From Dactylosporangium siamense (GTDB lineage: Bacteria > Actinomycetota > Actinomycetes > Mycobacteriales > Micromonosporaceae): DNA of 64,000 nt. Location: NCBI RefSeq assembly GCF_016862795.1, contig NZ_BONQ01000118.1, positions 1 through 64,000 on the forward strand, in the 5' to 3' direction. The notes under the pieces were generated by a model. The model saw only the letters and a program-made list of their open reading frames with translations, did no database searches and was not told the DNA's origin. Positions 41,277-51,782 of the stretch are shown in pieces. A program made the translations under genes and the position numbers. The stretch's first letter is position 1. The number at the start of each line of letters is the position of its first letter.

Positions 41277-41722
41277 AGCTCGACCAGCTCTACCAGGAGA
41301 TCATCCTGGATCACTACAAACGGCCGCACGGCCGTGGCCTGCGCGAGCCGTTCGACGCGGAGGCCCACCACGTCAACCCGACCTGCGGTGACGAGGTGAC
41401 CCTCCGCGTGTCGATCAAGGGCGACACCGTCGCGGATGTCTCCTACGAGGGCATGGGCTGCTCGATCAGCCAGGCCTCCGCGAGCATCCTGCACGAGCTG
41501 CTCAAGGGCGGCACGGTCGAGGAGTCCTTGCGCCGGCACGAGGCGTTCGCCGAGCTCATGGGCGGCCGCGGTCAGGTCGAGCCGGACGAGGCGGTGCTGG
41601 AGGACGCGGTCGCGTTCGCCGGCGTCGCGAGGTACCCCGCGCGGGTCAAGTGCGCGCTGCTGCCGTGGATGGCGTACAAGGACGCGCTCGCCAGGGCCGT
41701 CCCGGAAGAGGAGAAGGCATGA
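41273..41722 (+). CDS. sufU: Fe-S assembly sulfur acceptor SufU
   Basis: 149-aa IscU-like protein that accepts sulfur from SufS. Conserved cysteines C38 (NPTCGD), C63 (GMGCSISQAS) and C127 (RVKCALLPW) bind zinc in this family. ATG 41273 overlaps the sufS stop. Confidence 0.96.
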   Translation: MKLDQLYQEIILDHYKRPHGRGLREPFDAEAHHVNPTCGDEVTLRVSIKGDTVADVSYEGMGCSISQASASILHELLKGGTVEESLRRHEAFAELMGGRGQVEPDEAVLEDAVAFAGVARYPARVKCALLPWMAYKDALARAVPEEEKA

Positions 41723-42045
41723 CCGCGGTGCTCGCCGACATCGAAGAGGCGATGAAGGACGTCGTCGACCCCGAGCTGGGGATCAACGTCGTCGATCTGG
41801 GCCTCGTGTATGGCATCCACGTCGACGAGGACAACGTCGCGACCCTCGACATGACGCTGACGTCCGCGGCCTGCCCGCTGACCGACGTCATCGAGGACCA
41901 GACCCGTCAGGCGTTGACCACCGGCCCGGGTGGAGGCCTGGTCAGCGACATCCGGATCAACTGGGTGTGGCTGCCGCCGTGGGGCCCGGACAAGATCAGC
42001 GACGAGGGCCGCGACCAGTTGCGTGCCCTCGGCTTCAACGTCTAG
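41719..42045 (+). CDS. sufT: SufT / MIP18-family metal-sulfur cluster assembly factor
   Basis: 108-aa DUF59 protein: KDVVDPELGINVVDLGLVYG at the N-terminus and the conserved cysteine in TSAACPLTD. Helps to mature Fe-S proteins. ATG 41719 overlaps sufU. It ends the suf operon and overlaps the convergent gene by 11 bp. Confidence 0.94.
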   Translation: MTAVLADIEEAMKDVVDPELGINVVDLGLVYGIHVDEDNVATLDMTLTSAACPLTDVIEDQTRQALTTGPGGGLVSDIRINWVWLPPWGPDKISDEGRDQLRALGFNV

Positions 42046-42589
42046 CGGACTTGGTCGGGCACTGGCAGATGTAGTCGGTGATGCCGTTGAGGCCGCCGAC
42101 CCGGTGCTCGACCACGTCCACCTCGGCGCGCTTCGCGACCCGGAACCGGAACGACTCCGGCAGCTGGTCGACCTTTGTCGCCGCGACGAGGTCCGGGGCG
42201 TCGCTGAAGTCCCGCTTGAACCGCTCCCAGGCCACCTCTTTGGTCTCGAAGACCAGGCAGTAGACCTCGGGGGAGGCCCGCAGCGCCCGGTCGATCTCGG
42301 CGGTCTGCTCGTCGGTGCGGCCCTCGCGCAGGAACACCGACACGTCGACGCCGGGCCGGTCGCAGCCGCCGCCACCGACCATCTGCGGCGGGGCGTCGCC
42401 CGGCGCCAGCCGCCACGCGGCCGCGCCGCCGCCGGCCAGCGCGACGGCCAGCACGGCCGCGCCCGCGAAGGCCCGCCGGCGCCGGTTGCGGGACGCGGTC
42501 GCGTGGACCGCGGCCACCCCGTCCGGCCGGATCGCCTCATGGGCCAGTTCGTATTCGGCACGCAGCGCGTACCGGAGATCGTCTGTCAT
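42035..42589 (-). CDS. Membrane-anchored orphan FtsX-ectodomain protein
   Basis: 184 aa. A cytoplasmic N-terminus (MTDDLRYALRAEYELAHEAIRPDG) resembles anti-sigma/sigma-partner proteins. A single transmembrane helix follows (about residues 40-60), then an extracellular domain like that of FtsX: VDVSVFLREGRTDEQTAEI, VFETKEVAWERFKRDF, LPESFRF. The four-helix FtsX permease core is absent. It overlaps the stop of the sigma factor gene (ATGA), suggesting that it is the sigma's membrane partner. Function inferred only. Confidence 0.75.
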   Translation of the reverse strand: MTDDLRYALRAEYELAHEAIRPDGVAAVHATASRNRRRRAFAGAAVLAVALAGGGAAAWRLAPGDAPPQMVGGGGCDRPGVDVSVFLREGRTDEQTAEIDRALRASPEVYCLVFETKEVAWERFKRDFSDAPDLVAATKVDQLPESFRFRVAKRAEVDVVEHRVGGLNGITDYICQCPTKSARR

Positions 42590-43074
42590 CGTGGCACCTC
42601 TCGGAAGTCGTCGAGACTGGCGGCGAGGGTGTGCCGGGCCCGGTAGAGCCAGGTGCGGACGGTGCCCTCACGGACCCGGCAGATGTCGGCGACCTCGGCC
42701 ACCGGCAGCCCGACCAGGTAGTGCAGCACCACCGCCCGGCGCTGCCCGTCGGGCAGCTCCGCGAGCGCGTCCCGGATCGCGATCCGGTGCTCGCCCGGCG
42801 CGGATACCGGCTCGACCAGGATCAGCCGCTGGTGCGTCAGCGCGACGCGCAGGCGGCGCAGCCGCGACGTGGCGAGGTTCCACGCGACCCGGCGGATCCA
42901 GGCGGCGGGCTCCTCGTAGCGGCTGATCCGGTCCCAGCGCTGCCAGGCGCGCACGAACGCCTCCTGGGTCAGGTCCCGGGCCTCGTCGAGGTCGCCGAGG
43001 TACACGCTGAGCTGTGCGGCGATCGGCCGGAACTGCAGCGCGTAACACTCGGCGAACCCGTTGGCATCCCTCAT
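42586..43074 (-). CDS. ECF sigma factor, SigE family
   Basis: 162 aa. Region 2 includes GDLDEARDLTQEAFVRAWQRWDRI; region 4 is ALAELPDGQRRAVVLHYLVGLPVAEVADICRVREGTVRTWLYRAR. Typical of the actinobacterial SigE-like/SigM-like ECF group. ATG 43074. The next gene, a membrane FtsX-ectodomain protein, is translationally coupled to it. Confidence 0.9.
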   Translation of the reverse strand: MRDANGFAECYALQFRPIAAQLSVYLGDLDEARDLTQEAFVRAWQRWDRISRYEEPAAWIRRVAWNLATSRLRRLRVALTHQRLILVEPVSAPGEHRIAIRDALAELPDGQRRAVVLHYLVGLPVAEVADICRVREGTVRTWLYRARHTLAASLDDFREVPR

Positions 43075-43116
43075 GCAGACATCACGCCTGACGCCGTCGA
43101 AAGGTCACAGCCAAGG

Positions 43117-43752
43117 TCACACGACCAGGACCACCGCGAGGACGGCGATCACGGCGCTCGAGGTCAGCGCCGTCCACAGCCGGCCGCGCGGACCGGTCAG
43201 GACCCGGCCCAGGAGGGTGCCGCCGCCGGCGATCAGCAGCTGCCAGCTCGCCGACGCCACGAACGCGGCGAGGACCCACACGGTCTCGCCGGCCGGGGAC
43301 AGGCCGTCGTCGGCGCGCCGGCCGAGGACCAACGCCCCGAAGTAGACGATCGTCGCCGGGTTGAGCAGGGTCAGGCCGAGCAGGGCGAAGTACGCGCCGG
43401 CCGGGCGGCTCATCCTGCCGTCGGCCTCGTGAGCGCGCGCAGCGTCGTGCCGGTGGCTGAGCGAGGCTACGGCAGTCTTGATGGCGAGCAATGCCAGTAC
43501 CGTCGCCGCGATCCAACGCAAGGGAGTCGAGATCGGCTCGATCAGCCCCGCGAGGGCGGCGCCGCCGAGCACGGCGACCACCGCGTAGATCCCGTCGGCG
43601 GTGGCGACCCCGAGCGCCGCGCCGGCGCCGGTCCTCCAGCCGGTGCGGGCGGCGAGGCCGGCGATCAGGGCACCGATGGCGCCGACCGGGACCGCCACCC
43701 CGTAGCCGGCGAGCATCCCCGAGAGGACGACCTCGCCGAGCCCGGCGCTCAC
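43117..43752 (-). CDS. LysE/RhtB family amino-acid exporter
   Basis: 211-aa membrane protein with five or six hydrophobic segments. N-terminal GMLAGYGVAVPVGAIGALI and LLNPATIVYFGAL match the LysE family, which exports amino acids. GTG 43752 is chosen; upstream sequence in the frame is Arg-rich and not family-like. Confidence 0.82.
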   Translation of the reverse strand: MSAGLGEVVLSGMLAGYGVAVPVGAIGALIAGLAARTGWRTGAGAALGVATADGIYAVVAVLGGAALAGLIEPISTPLRWIAATVLALLAIKTAVASLSHRHDAARAHEADGRMSRPAGAYFALLGLTLLNPATIVYFGALVLGRRADDGLSPAGETVWVLAAFVASASWQLLIAGGGTLLGRVLTGPRGRLWTALTSSAVIAVLAVVLVV

Positions 43753-43855
43753 GACCGCTGCTTGCGGCTCGCCTCCGTCAGGACGCCGGCCTGTCGCTTG
43801 GTCCCGTCGCCGGAGCGGGCGGGGACTGCGGGGCGGCATCTGGTCATGGCGAGCA

Positions 43856-44518
43856 TCATGCCGACGGGTCCGCCGGGTCGCCACCGATATTCTTCAGCGC
43901 CTCCCGCTTGGACAATCCGGACAGGTCCGGGTGGTCGGCGACGAAGCGGCGGACCGCGGCCGGGTCCGTCCTGGCGTATTCGCGCAGGGCCCAGCCGATC
44001 CCCTTGCGGATGAAGAAGTCCTTGTGATGGCGGTGTTGGCCGGTGTACGCGAAGAGCCGCGCACTGTCCGTCGCGGCCTTGTACCGCAGCTGGTGCAGGA
44101 TCGCGGTGCGCACGACCCACAGGTCGTCGTCGCCGATCCACGCGTCCATCGGGGTCTGGTCGGCGCGGACCACGGGCCCGACGACGTTGGCGGCGAGCGC
44201 GTCGACGGTGTCCCACCACGGCTTCGTGGTGATCAGTGTCTTCAGCGCGGGCAGGTCGTCGGGGGTCAGTGTCCTGGCGTGGCGGGCCAGCAGGTCGCAG
44301 GCGAAGTACTGGAACTCCCGCTCCGGCATCGCCCAGCAGGCCTGCGCTGTTCGCAGGGGGTGCTCGTCCTTGAGGAACGGCTTGGACAGCTGCCGCCGCA
44401 GCGGGCTGGGGAGGCCGAGGAACTCGAACTGGTCCCGCATGTAGGCGCGCATCGCCGCGGCCTGGCCGGGGGCGGCGTGCTCCCGGAAGGCCGCGGCGAT
44501 GTCGTCGATTTCGGTCAC
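43856..44518 (-). CDS. DNA alkylation repair protein (AlkD-like)
   Basis: 220 aa of HEAT-like repeats. RREFQYF-like EREFQYFACDLL, TKPWWDTVDALAANVVGP and KDFFIRKGIGWALREYARTDP are AlkD signatures; AlkD glycosylases remove bulky or cationic alkyl bases. GTG 44518 overlaps the stop of the zinc metallopeptidase upstream (GTGA), an unusual pairing. Confidence 0.9.
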   Translation of the reverse strand: MTEIDDIAAAFREHAAPGQAAAMRAYMRDQFEFLGLPSPLRRQLSKPFLKDEHPLRTAQACWAMPEREFQYFACDLLARHARTLTPDDLPALKTLITTKPWWDTVDALAANVVGPVVRADQTPMDAWIGDDDLWVVRTAILHQLRYKAATDSARLFAYTGQHRHHKDFFIRKGIGWALREYARTDPAAVRRFVADHPDLSGLSKREALKNIGGDPADPSA

Positions 44519-45465
44519 AGACTGCTGGTGGAGAACGTGTCGCACAGCTTCGGGTCGCCCTTGTCGAAGCCGATCTTGAACCACTTCTGGCGCTGCGCGG
44601 ACGTGCCGTGGGTGAACGCGTCGGGGTTCACGCCGCTGCCGGACTTCTTCTGGATGGTGTCGTCGCCGATCGCCTGTGCCGCCTCGAGCGCCTCGTCGAT
44701 GTCCTGCTGGGTGATGGACTTGAAGAGGACCGCGTCGCCTTCCTTGTCCTTCGTCTCGGTGGCGTGGAAGGCCCAGGTCCCGGCGTAGCAGTCGGCCTGC
44801 AGCTCCAGGCGCACCGAGCCCGAGGTGGGGCCGGTGTCGCCCGGCTGGACCTTGGCGTTGGTGCCGAGCAGGTTCTGGATGTGGTGGCCGTACTCGTGGG
44901 CGATCACGTAGGGCGCGGCGAACTCGCCCTTGGCCCCGAAGCGGCTGGACAGCTCGTTGTAGAACGTCAGGTCGATGTAGACCTGGCTGTCCGAGGGGCA
45001 GTAGAACGGCCCGACGCCGGAGTCGGCCTGGCCGCAGCCGGTGTTGACGGCGCCGTTGAAGTAGTTCGTCTTGGCCGGCTGGTACTGCTTGCCGAACGCC
45101 TCCGGCAGCTCCGTCTTCCAGTACGCCTGGACGGAGTTGATGTAGAGCAGGTTGCGGCAGTCGGCGTCGTTGAACCGGTCCTTGTTGGACTTGTCACAGC
45201 GCTTCTCGATGTCGCTGTTGTCGGCCTGCTGGTCGCCGCCGCCACCACCGCCGAGCAGGCCGCTGCCGAAGAGCCCGCCGCCGCCGCAGACCACCAGGGC
45301 CAGGACGATCAGGGTGATGATGAGGCCCATCTTGCCGCCCCCGCCCCCCGGGATGGGGATCGGGATGCCGCCGAGGCCACCGCCACCGCCACCGCCGCCA
45401 CTGGTCGAGCCGCGCAGGTCGTTGACCTGGCTGCTGTCGAGGTCGGCATCGTCGTTGAACTCCAT
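44515..45465 (-). CDS. Neutral zinc metallopeptidase (YpfJ family)
   Basis: 316 aa. A cytoplasmic Gly-rich N-terminus, one transmembrane helix (about residues 46-61), a Gly-rich stalk, then the extracellular peptidase. The zinc site is HEYGH at residues 190-194, and VRLELQADCYAGTWAFHA carries the third-ligand region. Four cysteines may form disulfides. ATG 45465 follows GAAGAGGTG. Confidence 0.92.
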   Translation of the reverse strand: MEFNDDADLDSSQVNDLRGSTSGGGGGGGGLGGIPIPIPGGGGGKMGLIITLIVLALVVCGGGGLFGSGLLGGGGGGDQQADNSDIEKRCDKSNKDRFNDADCRNLLYINSVQAYWKTELPEAFGKQYQPAKTNYFNGAVNTGCGQADSGVGPFYCPSDSQVYIDLTFYNELSSRFGAKGEFAAPYVIAHEYGHHIQNLLGTNAKVQPGDTGPTSGSVRLELQADCYAGTWAFHATETKDKEGDAVLFKSITQQDIDEALEAAQAIGDDTIQKKSGSGVNPDAFTHGTSAQRQKWFKIGFDKGDPKLCDTFSTSSL

Positions 45466-45686
45466 GGCACACCTCTTCGTACGGGGGGACCTTGCGGGGA
45501 TCGACCGGTGTCTGCTTCGAGCGGTACCCGATGATCTTGTGACGTAATCGTGTGGCGGGCTCGCGCGGTGCGCACGGTACGATATGCGGGTGACTTGCAT
45601 GCCTCGCACTCAGAGGGAGTGACCCCGGTCCCGCACCTGGAGTCTGTCCATCTTCCCCTTGAATATTGCGAGAGCGAGTCTTTCCT

Positions 45687-47285
<1,599 letters not shown>

Positions 47286-48614
47286 TCACCATGGGGTGAT
47301 CAATGCGGCTTCCACGACGATCGCGAGGGCCGCCCCTACCGCTGTGAGCAGCAGCGGGGTCGGGGGCAGCTCGCCGCCGGGCTTCTCCGGCGCGACCGCG
47401 GCGACGGTCAGCCACGGGAAGAACGGCAGCCACGCGTGCTCGACGCCACCGCGGGCCAGGCCCGCCGCGATCGAGAACACCACTGCCGCGCCCGCGCCCA
47501 CCAGGAAGGGCCAGGCGGCGGTGTTGCGGACCTTCCGCGCGCTGGCGACGATCGCCGGGCCGGTGGCGAGCAGCAGCACGACCACGCTGATCGCGCTCCA
47601 CCACAGCACCGACCGGTAGGGCGCGACCCGGCTGGCGTAGTCGGTCTCGGCGGTGACGAGGCCGTCCGCCCAGCTGAAGCCGAGCAGCTGCGCGGTCAGC
47701 ACGGGGGCCAGGGCGCCGATGCCCGTGACCACGTTGAGGAACGCCCGTCTGCGGGCGAAGTAGATGAACACGATCGACAGGCCGAGCCACGGCGCGGAGT
47801 ACGAGAACAGCGCCGCGATCCCGGTCAGCAGGCCGGCGGCGAGCGCCCAGCCGGTGGCTTTCAGCCCGCGGACCTTGGTGCGGCTGGCCCGCAGCCCCGC
47901 CACGATGGCCGCCGCGCCCAGGGTGGCCACCAGGCCGTCCAGGCTGACCGCCACCCAGATCGCGTACGGGGCCAGCACGAGCACCGGCAGATACCGCCGC
48001 GCGGCCGCTTCGCCGACCGAGTCACGGACCGCCGACAACACCAACGGAATCGTCAGCGCCGATAGGGCGGTGATCAGGAATCCGAGGACGACGTGGTTGT
48101 CGACACCGATTTGGTCGGCCAACCACAAAAACAGTACGGGGCCGGGCGGATGGCCCCGGGACGCGACCGAGTGCGCCGGCGCGTCGGCGGTGAAATGTCT
48201 GAGGTATGCCAGCGGATCGGCACCGACCCGCCTTACATCACCCAGGTATTCCTCCGGCGAGCCCAAGGCTTTCGTAAGGCCCGACCATCCATCGACAAGC
48301 GCCAAAGCGATAGCCCACGTCAGGCCGGCGATGTACCCGAAAAGCTGAATTTTTCGCCAAGATCGCTGCCTTCGGGGGGTCTGTGATGCGGACCACAGTA
48401 CCGCTGCGGCCACCAGCGGCGCCAGTACGCTCCCCGGCCCGACCCTGATCTTGTACCTGCCGAGGAAGGGGGCGCTGGCGGTGCCCAGACGGGCGTCGAG
48501 CTGCACCGCGAGCGCCGCGAGCGCGAGGCCGCACAGGCCGAGGACAACCCAACGGAGCGCATCGCGACGCTCACGATGCGCAGTCCAAGGTCGGTCGGTG
48601 GGGGGTTCGCTCAT
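47286..48614 (-). CDS. Polytopic membrane protein, possible GT-C glycosyltransferase
   Basis: 442 aa with roughly eleven transmembrane segments. A large first extracellular loop has a DVRRVGADPLAYLRHF and a RGHPPGPVLFLWLAD motif, as in GT-C/PMT-like glycosyltransferases that use polyprenyl-phosphate sugars. The catalytic acidic pair is not certain. ATG 48614 (GTG 48617 also possible). Its 3' end abuts the ABC-F stop. Confidence 0.7.
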   Translation of the reverse strand: MSEPPTDRPWTAHRERRDALRWVVLGLCGLALAALAVQLDARLGTASAPFLGRYKIRVGPGSVLAPLVAAAVLWSASQTPRRQRSWRKIQLFGYIAGLTWAIALALVDGWSGLTKALGSPEEYLGDVRRVGADPLAYLRHFTADAPAHSVASRGHPPGPVLFLWLADQIGVDNHVVLGFLITALSALTIPLVLSAVRDSVGEAAARRYLPVLVLAPYAIWVAVSLDGLVATLGAAAIVAGLRASRTKVRGLKATGWALAAGLLTGIAALFSYSAPWLGLSIVFIYFARRRAFLNVVTGIGALAPVLTAQLLGFSWADGLVTAETDYASRVAPYRSVLWWSAISVVVLLLATGPAIVASARKVRNTAAWPFLVGAGAAVVFSIAAGLARGGVEHAWLPFFPWLTVAAVAPEKPGGELPPTPLLLTAVGAALAIVVEAALITPW

Positions 48615-48755
48615 CACGGCGCATCACGGTATCGGGTAGGCGACAATGCTGTGCGTGTCGGTTGGCGTGCCGTCGATATCTAGCGCATGATCGTTCGAGG
48701 CGGTCTAATAGGTGGGACCGCACCAACCGCTCTGTCTGGGACGTGAGGGATCAGC

Positions 48756-48980
48756 ATGGCAGCCACCGCCACCACCAGCACCGAGAAGGGTCGCCGGATC
48801 GTCGGCGCCGAAAGGCAGACACTGGCGAAGGACCTCGTGAAGCGGTACACCAACGGTGAGAGTATCCGCGCGCTCGCCGCTTCCACCGGTCGTTCCTATG
48901 GATTTGTGCACCGGGTGCTGACCGAATCTGGCGTTCAGCTTCGTCAGCGTGGCGGTGCCCGGCGCCGCAAGAAGGCGTGA
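48756..48980 (+). CDS. Small helix-turn-helix protein
   Basis: 74 aa. HTH in DLVKRYTNGESIRALAASTG and SYGFVHRVLTESGVQLR, then a basic tail RQRGGARRRKK. A widespread actinobacterial family of putative DNA-binding proteins with resolvase-like HTH. ATG 48756 follows GTGAGGGATC. The stop overlaps the enoyl-CoA hydratase GTG. Confidence 0.88.
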   Translation: MAATATTSTEKGRRIVGAERQTLAKDLVKRYTNGESIRALAASTGRSYGFVHRVLTESGVQLRQRGGARRRKKA

Positions 48981-49744
48981 CCGCCACTCCCTCTCCGGGA
49001 GAGGCGCGTTTCGGCGGGGCCTCGACAGAGGCACGCTTCGACGTCGATGGGCCGGTCGCGACGGTGACGTTGGACCGGCCCGAGGTTCTCAACGCGCAGA
49101 CCCCCGCGTTGTGGGCCGACCTGCGGGCGTTCGGCCGGTCACTGCCGGGCGACGTGCGGGTGGTGATCGTGCGCGGATCCGGTCGGGCCTTCTCAGCCGG
49201 GCTCGACACCTCGGTCGCCGCGACCATGCTCGGCGGCGTCTCCGAAGCGCAGATCGCGCAGTACCAGGAGGCGTTCGCCTGGCTCCGGCAGCCGTCGCTC
49301 ATCTCGATCGCGGCGGTCCACGGCCACGCCATCGGCGCCGGCTTCCAGCTCGCCCTCGCCTGCGACTTCCGCGTCGTGGCCGAGGACGTCAAGTTCTGCA
49401 TGGCCGAGGTCACGCTGGGACTCGTCCCGGACCTCGGCGGCACGAAGCGGCTCGTCGAGCTGGTCGGTTACGCGCGGGCACTGGAGCTGTGCGTGACCGG
49501 CCGGCGCGTGCCGGCGCCGGAGGCGTCGCAGATCGGTCTCGCCAACGTGGTGGTGCCCGCCTCGGCACTGTCCGACGCCGTGAGTGATCTCACCGCGGCC
49601 GTCCTCGCGGGTTCGCGGGACGCGGTCGTGGAGATCAAGGCGCTGATCGCGGCCGCCGGCGGGCACACGTTCGCCGAGCAGGAGGCCGTCGAGCGGGCCG
49701 CGCAGGTCCGCCGGATCCAGGACCTCTCGGGTCTCGGCGAATAA
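48977..49744 (+). CDS. Enoyl-CoA hydratase/isomerase family protein
   Basis: 255-aa crotonase fold. Oxyanion-hole segments RGSGRAFSAGLDTS and AVHGHAIGAGFQLALACDF are clear, and CMAEVTLGLVPDLGGTKRL has the glutamate typical of hydratases. Likely acts on fatty or branched acyl-CoA. GTG 48977 overlaps the HTH gene, a conserved pairing in actinobacteria. Confidence 0.9.
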   Translation: MTATPSPGEARFGGASTEARFDVDGPVATVTLDRPEVLNAQTPALWADLRAFGRSLPGDVRVVIVRGSGRAFSAGLDTSVAATMLGGVSEAQIAQYQEAFAWLRQPSLISIAAVHGHAIGAGFQLALACDFRVVAEDVKFCMAEVTLGLVPDLGGTKRLVELVGYARALELCVTGRRVPAPEASQIGLANVVVPASALSDAVSDLTAAVLAGSRDAVVEIKALIAAAGGHTFAEQEAVERAAQVRRIQDLSGLGE

Positions 49745-49772
49745 GTTTTGTCGTACCCCCCGGGCATGCTTG

Positions 49773-49785
49773 GGTGAACTTCACC
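49773..49785. promoter_or_regulatory. Perfect palindrome before the ABC exporter
   Basis: GGTGAACTTCACC, flanked by ACCCCCCGGG (49755-49764) and CCCGGGGGT (49789-49797), which also pair. Nested symmetry 18 bp from the start codon suggests an operator, or a terminator of the preceding operon. Confidence 0.5.
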
Positions 49786-49802
49786 GAACCCGGGGGTAAG
49801 CG

Positions 49803-51740
49803 ATGACGTCGCCGAGCAGCATGGCGGGCTGGGAGACGCTGCGTTCCCTGCGCAAGGCCGACGAGCTGGCGGGCAAGCGACTGGCCCGCGGCACGGCGAA
49901 GCGGATCCTCGCGTTCGCCCGGCCCTATCGCAGTGACATCAGCGTCTTCCTGGTCACCGTCGTCCTCGGCGCGGCCATCGGCGTCGCCACGCCGTATCTC
50001 GCCGGCGACGTCATCAACAAGATCAACGCTGGTGGTCCCGACGCCGGCACGGCGGTCGTGCGGGTCGCGCTGCTCATCGGCGCGCTCGCCGTCGTCGACG
50101 CGCTGCTGTCCCTCGTCCAGCGGTGGTATTCGGCCCGCATCGGCGAGGGCATCATCCTGTCGCTGCGCACCCAGGTGTATGGCCACGTGCAGCTCATGCC
50201 GCTGCAGTTCTTCACCCGCACCCAGACCGGCGCCCTCGTCAGCCGGCTCAACAACGACGTCCAGGGCGCCCAGCGCGCGTTCACCTCGACCCTGTCCGGC
50301 GTCGTCAGCAACGTCATCCAGCTGGTCCTCACCGCCGCGGTGATGCTCACCCTCTCCTGGCAGGTGACCCTGCTGTCGCTGGTCATGCTGCCGGTCTTCA
50401 TCCTCCCGGCCCGCCGCGTCGGCAAGCGCCTCGCCGCGATCACCCGCGAGGCATACCAGCTCGACGCCACCATGAACGCGACGATGACCGAGCGCTTCGG
50501 TGTCGCCGGCGCGCTGCTGGTCAAGCTGTTCGGCCGGCCGGAGACCGAGGCGACCCGCTTCGCCGACCGGGCCGGCCGGGTCCGCGACATCGGCATCCAG
50601 TCCGCCATGTACAGCCGCGTGTTCTTCGTCAGCATGCTGCTCGTCGCCTCGCTCGCGCAGGCCCTCACGTATGGCCTCGGCGGGTGGTTCGCCGTGCACG
50701 GCCAGATCACCGCCGGCACCGTCGTCACCCTCGCGCTGCTGCTCACCCGGCTCTACGGTCCGCTGACCGCGCTGTCCAACGTCCGCGTCGACGTGATGAG
50801 CGCGCTCGTCTCGTTCGAGCGGGTCTTCGAGGTCCTCGACCTCGCCCCCGGCATCGCCGAGCGCCCCGACGCCCGCCCGCTGCCGGCCGGCGCCGCGAAG
50901 GTCGAGTTCCGCGACGTGCACTTCCGCTACCCGAGCGCCGCCGAGGTCTCCCTCGCGTCCCTCGAGGACGTCGCGTCGCTGGACCGCACCGTCACCGACG
51001 AGGTGCTCAAGGGCGTCTCCTTCACCGTGGAGCCCGGCCGGATGGTCGCGCTCGTCGGCCCCTCCGGCGCCGGCAAGTCCACCACCGCGATGCTCGTCCC
51101 GCGCGTCTACGACGCCACCGCCGGCGCGATCCTCGTCGGCGGCGTCGACGTCCGCGACGCCACCCTGCAGTCCCTGCGCGACACCATCGGCGTCGTCACC
51201 CAGGACTCCCACCTCTTCCACGAGACCATCGCCGACAACCTGCGCTACGCGAAACCGGACGCCACCGACGACGAGATCCGCACCGCCCTGCGCCGCGCCC
51301 AGGTCGGCGACCTCGTCGACTCCCTCCCCGAGGGCCTGGACACCGTCGTCGGCGAGCGCGGCTACCGCTTCTCCGGCGGCGAGAAGCAACGCATCGCCAT
51401 CGCCCGCCTCCTGCTCAAGGCCCCCTCCATCGTCATCCTCGACGAGGCCACCGCCCACCTCGACTCGGAGTCCGAGGCCGCCGTCCAGCGCGCCCTCGCC
51501 GAGGCCCTCACCGGCCGCACCGCCCTCGTCATCGCCCACCGCCTGTCCACCATCCGCGACGCCGACCAGATCCTCGTCGTCGACGGCGGCCGCATCGTCG
51601 AGCACGGCACCCACGACTCCCTGGTCACGGCGGGCGGCCTGTATGCGGAGCTGTACCGGACCCAGTTCGCCGTCATCGACTCCCCACTGCCCGACGCCAC
51701 CACCTTTCCACCCGACCCCCTCCCAACCCCGATCCCATAG
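49803..51740 (+). CDS. ABC exporter (fused membrane and ATPase domains)
   Basis: 645 aa. Residues about 40-330 form a six-helix type IV membrane domain. The C-terminal ATPase has Walker A GPSGAGKSTT, signature FSGGEKQRIAIARL, Walker B IVILDEATAHLDSES and HRLSTI. A short insertion near YPSAAEVSLASLEDVAS precedes Walker A. The tail is proline-rich. Works as a homodimer or with a partner; lipid or drug export is the usual role. Confidence 0.93.
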   Translation: MTSPSSMAGWETLRSLRKADELAGKRLARGTAKRILAFARPYRSDISVFLVTVVLGAAIGVATPYLAGDVINKINAGGPDAGTAVVRVALLIGALAVVDALLSLVQRWYSARIGEGIILSLRTQVYGHVQLMPLQFFTRTQTGALVSRLNNDVQGAQRAFTSTLSGVVSNVIQLVLTAAVMLTLSWQVTLLSLVMLPVFILPARRVGKRLAAITREAYQLDATMNATMTERFGVAGALLVKLFGRPETEATRFADRAGRVRDIGIQSAMYSRVFFVSMLLVASLAQALTYGLGGWFAVHGQITAGTVVTLALLLTRLYGPLTALSNVRVDVMSALVSFERVFEVLDLAPGIAERPDARPLPAGAAKVEFRDVHFRYPSAAEVSLASLEDVASLDRTVTDEVLKGVSFTVEPGRMVALVGPSGAGKSTTAMLVPRVYDATAGAILVGGVDVRDATLQSLRDTIGVVTQDSHLFHETIADNLRYAKPDATDDEIRTALRRAQVGDLVDSLPEGLDTVVGERGYRFSGGEKQRIAIARLLLKAPSIVILDEATAHLDSESEAAVQRALAEALTGRTALVIAHRLSTIRDADQILVVDGGRIVEHGTHDSLVTAGGLYAELYRTQFAVIDSPLPDATTFPPDPLPTPIP

Positions 51741-51782
51741 CCCCGCCCCCAACCCCACCCAGCCGTTGATCGGCGCATGCCC

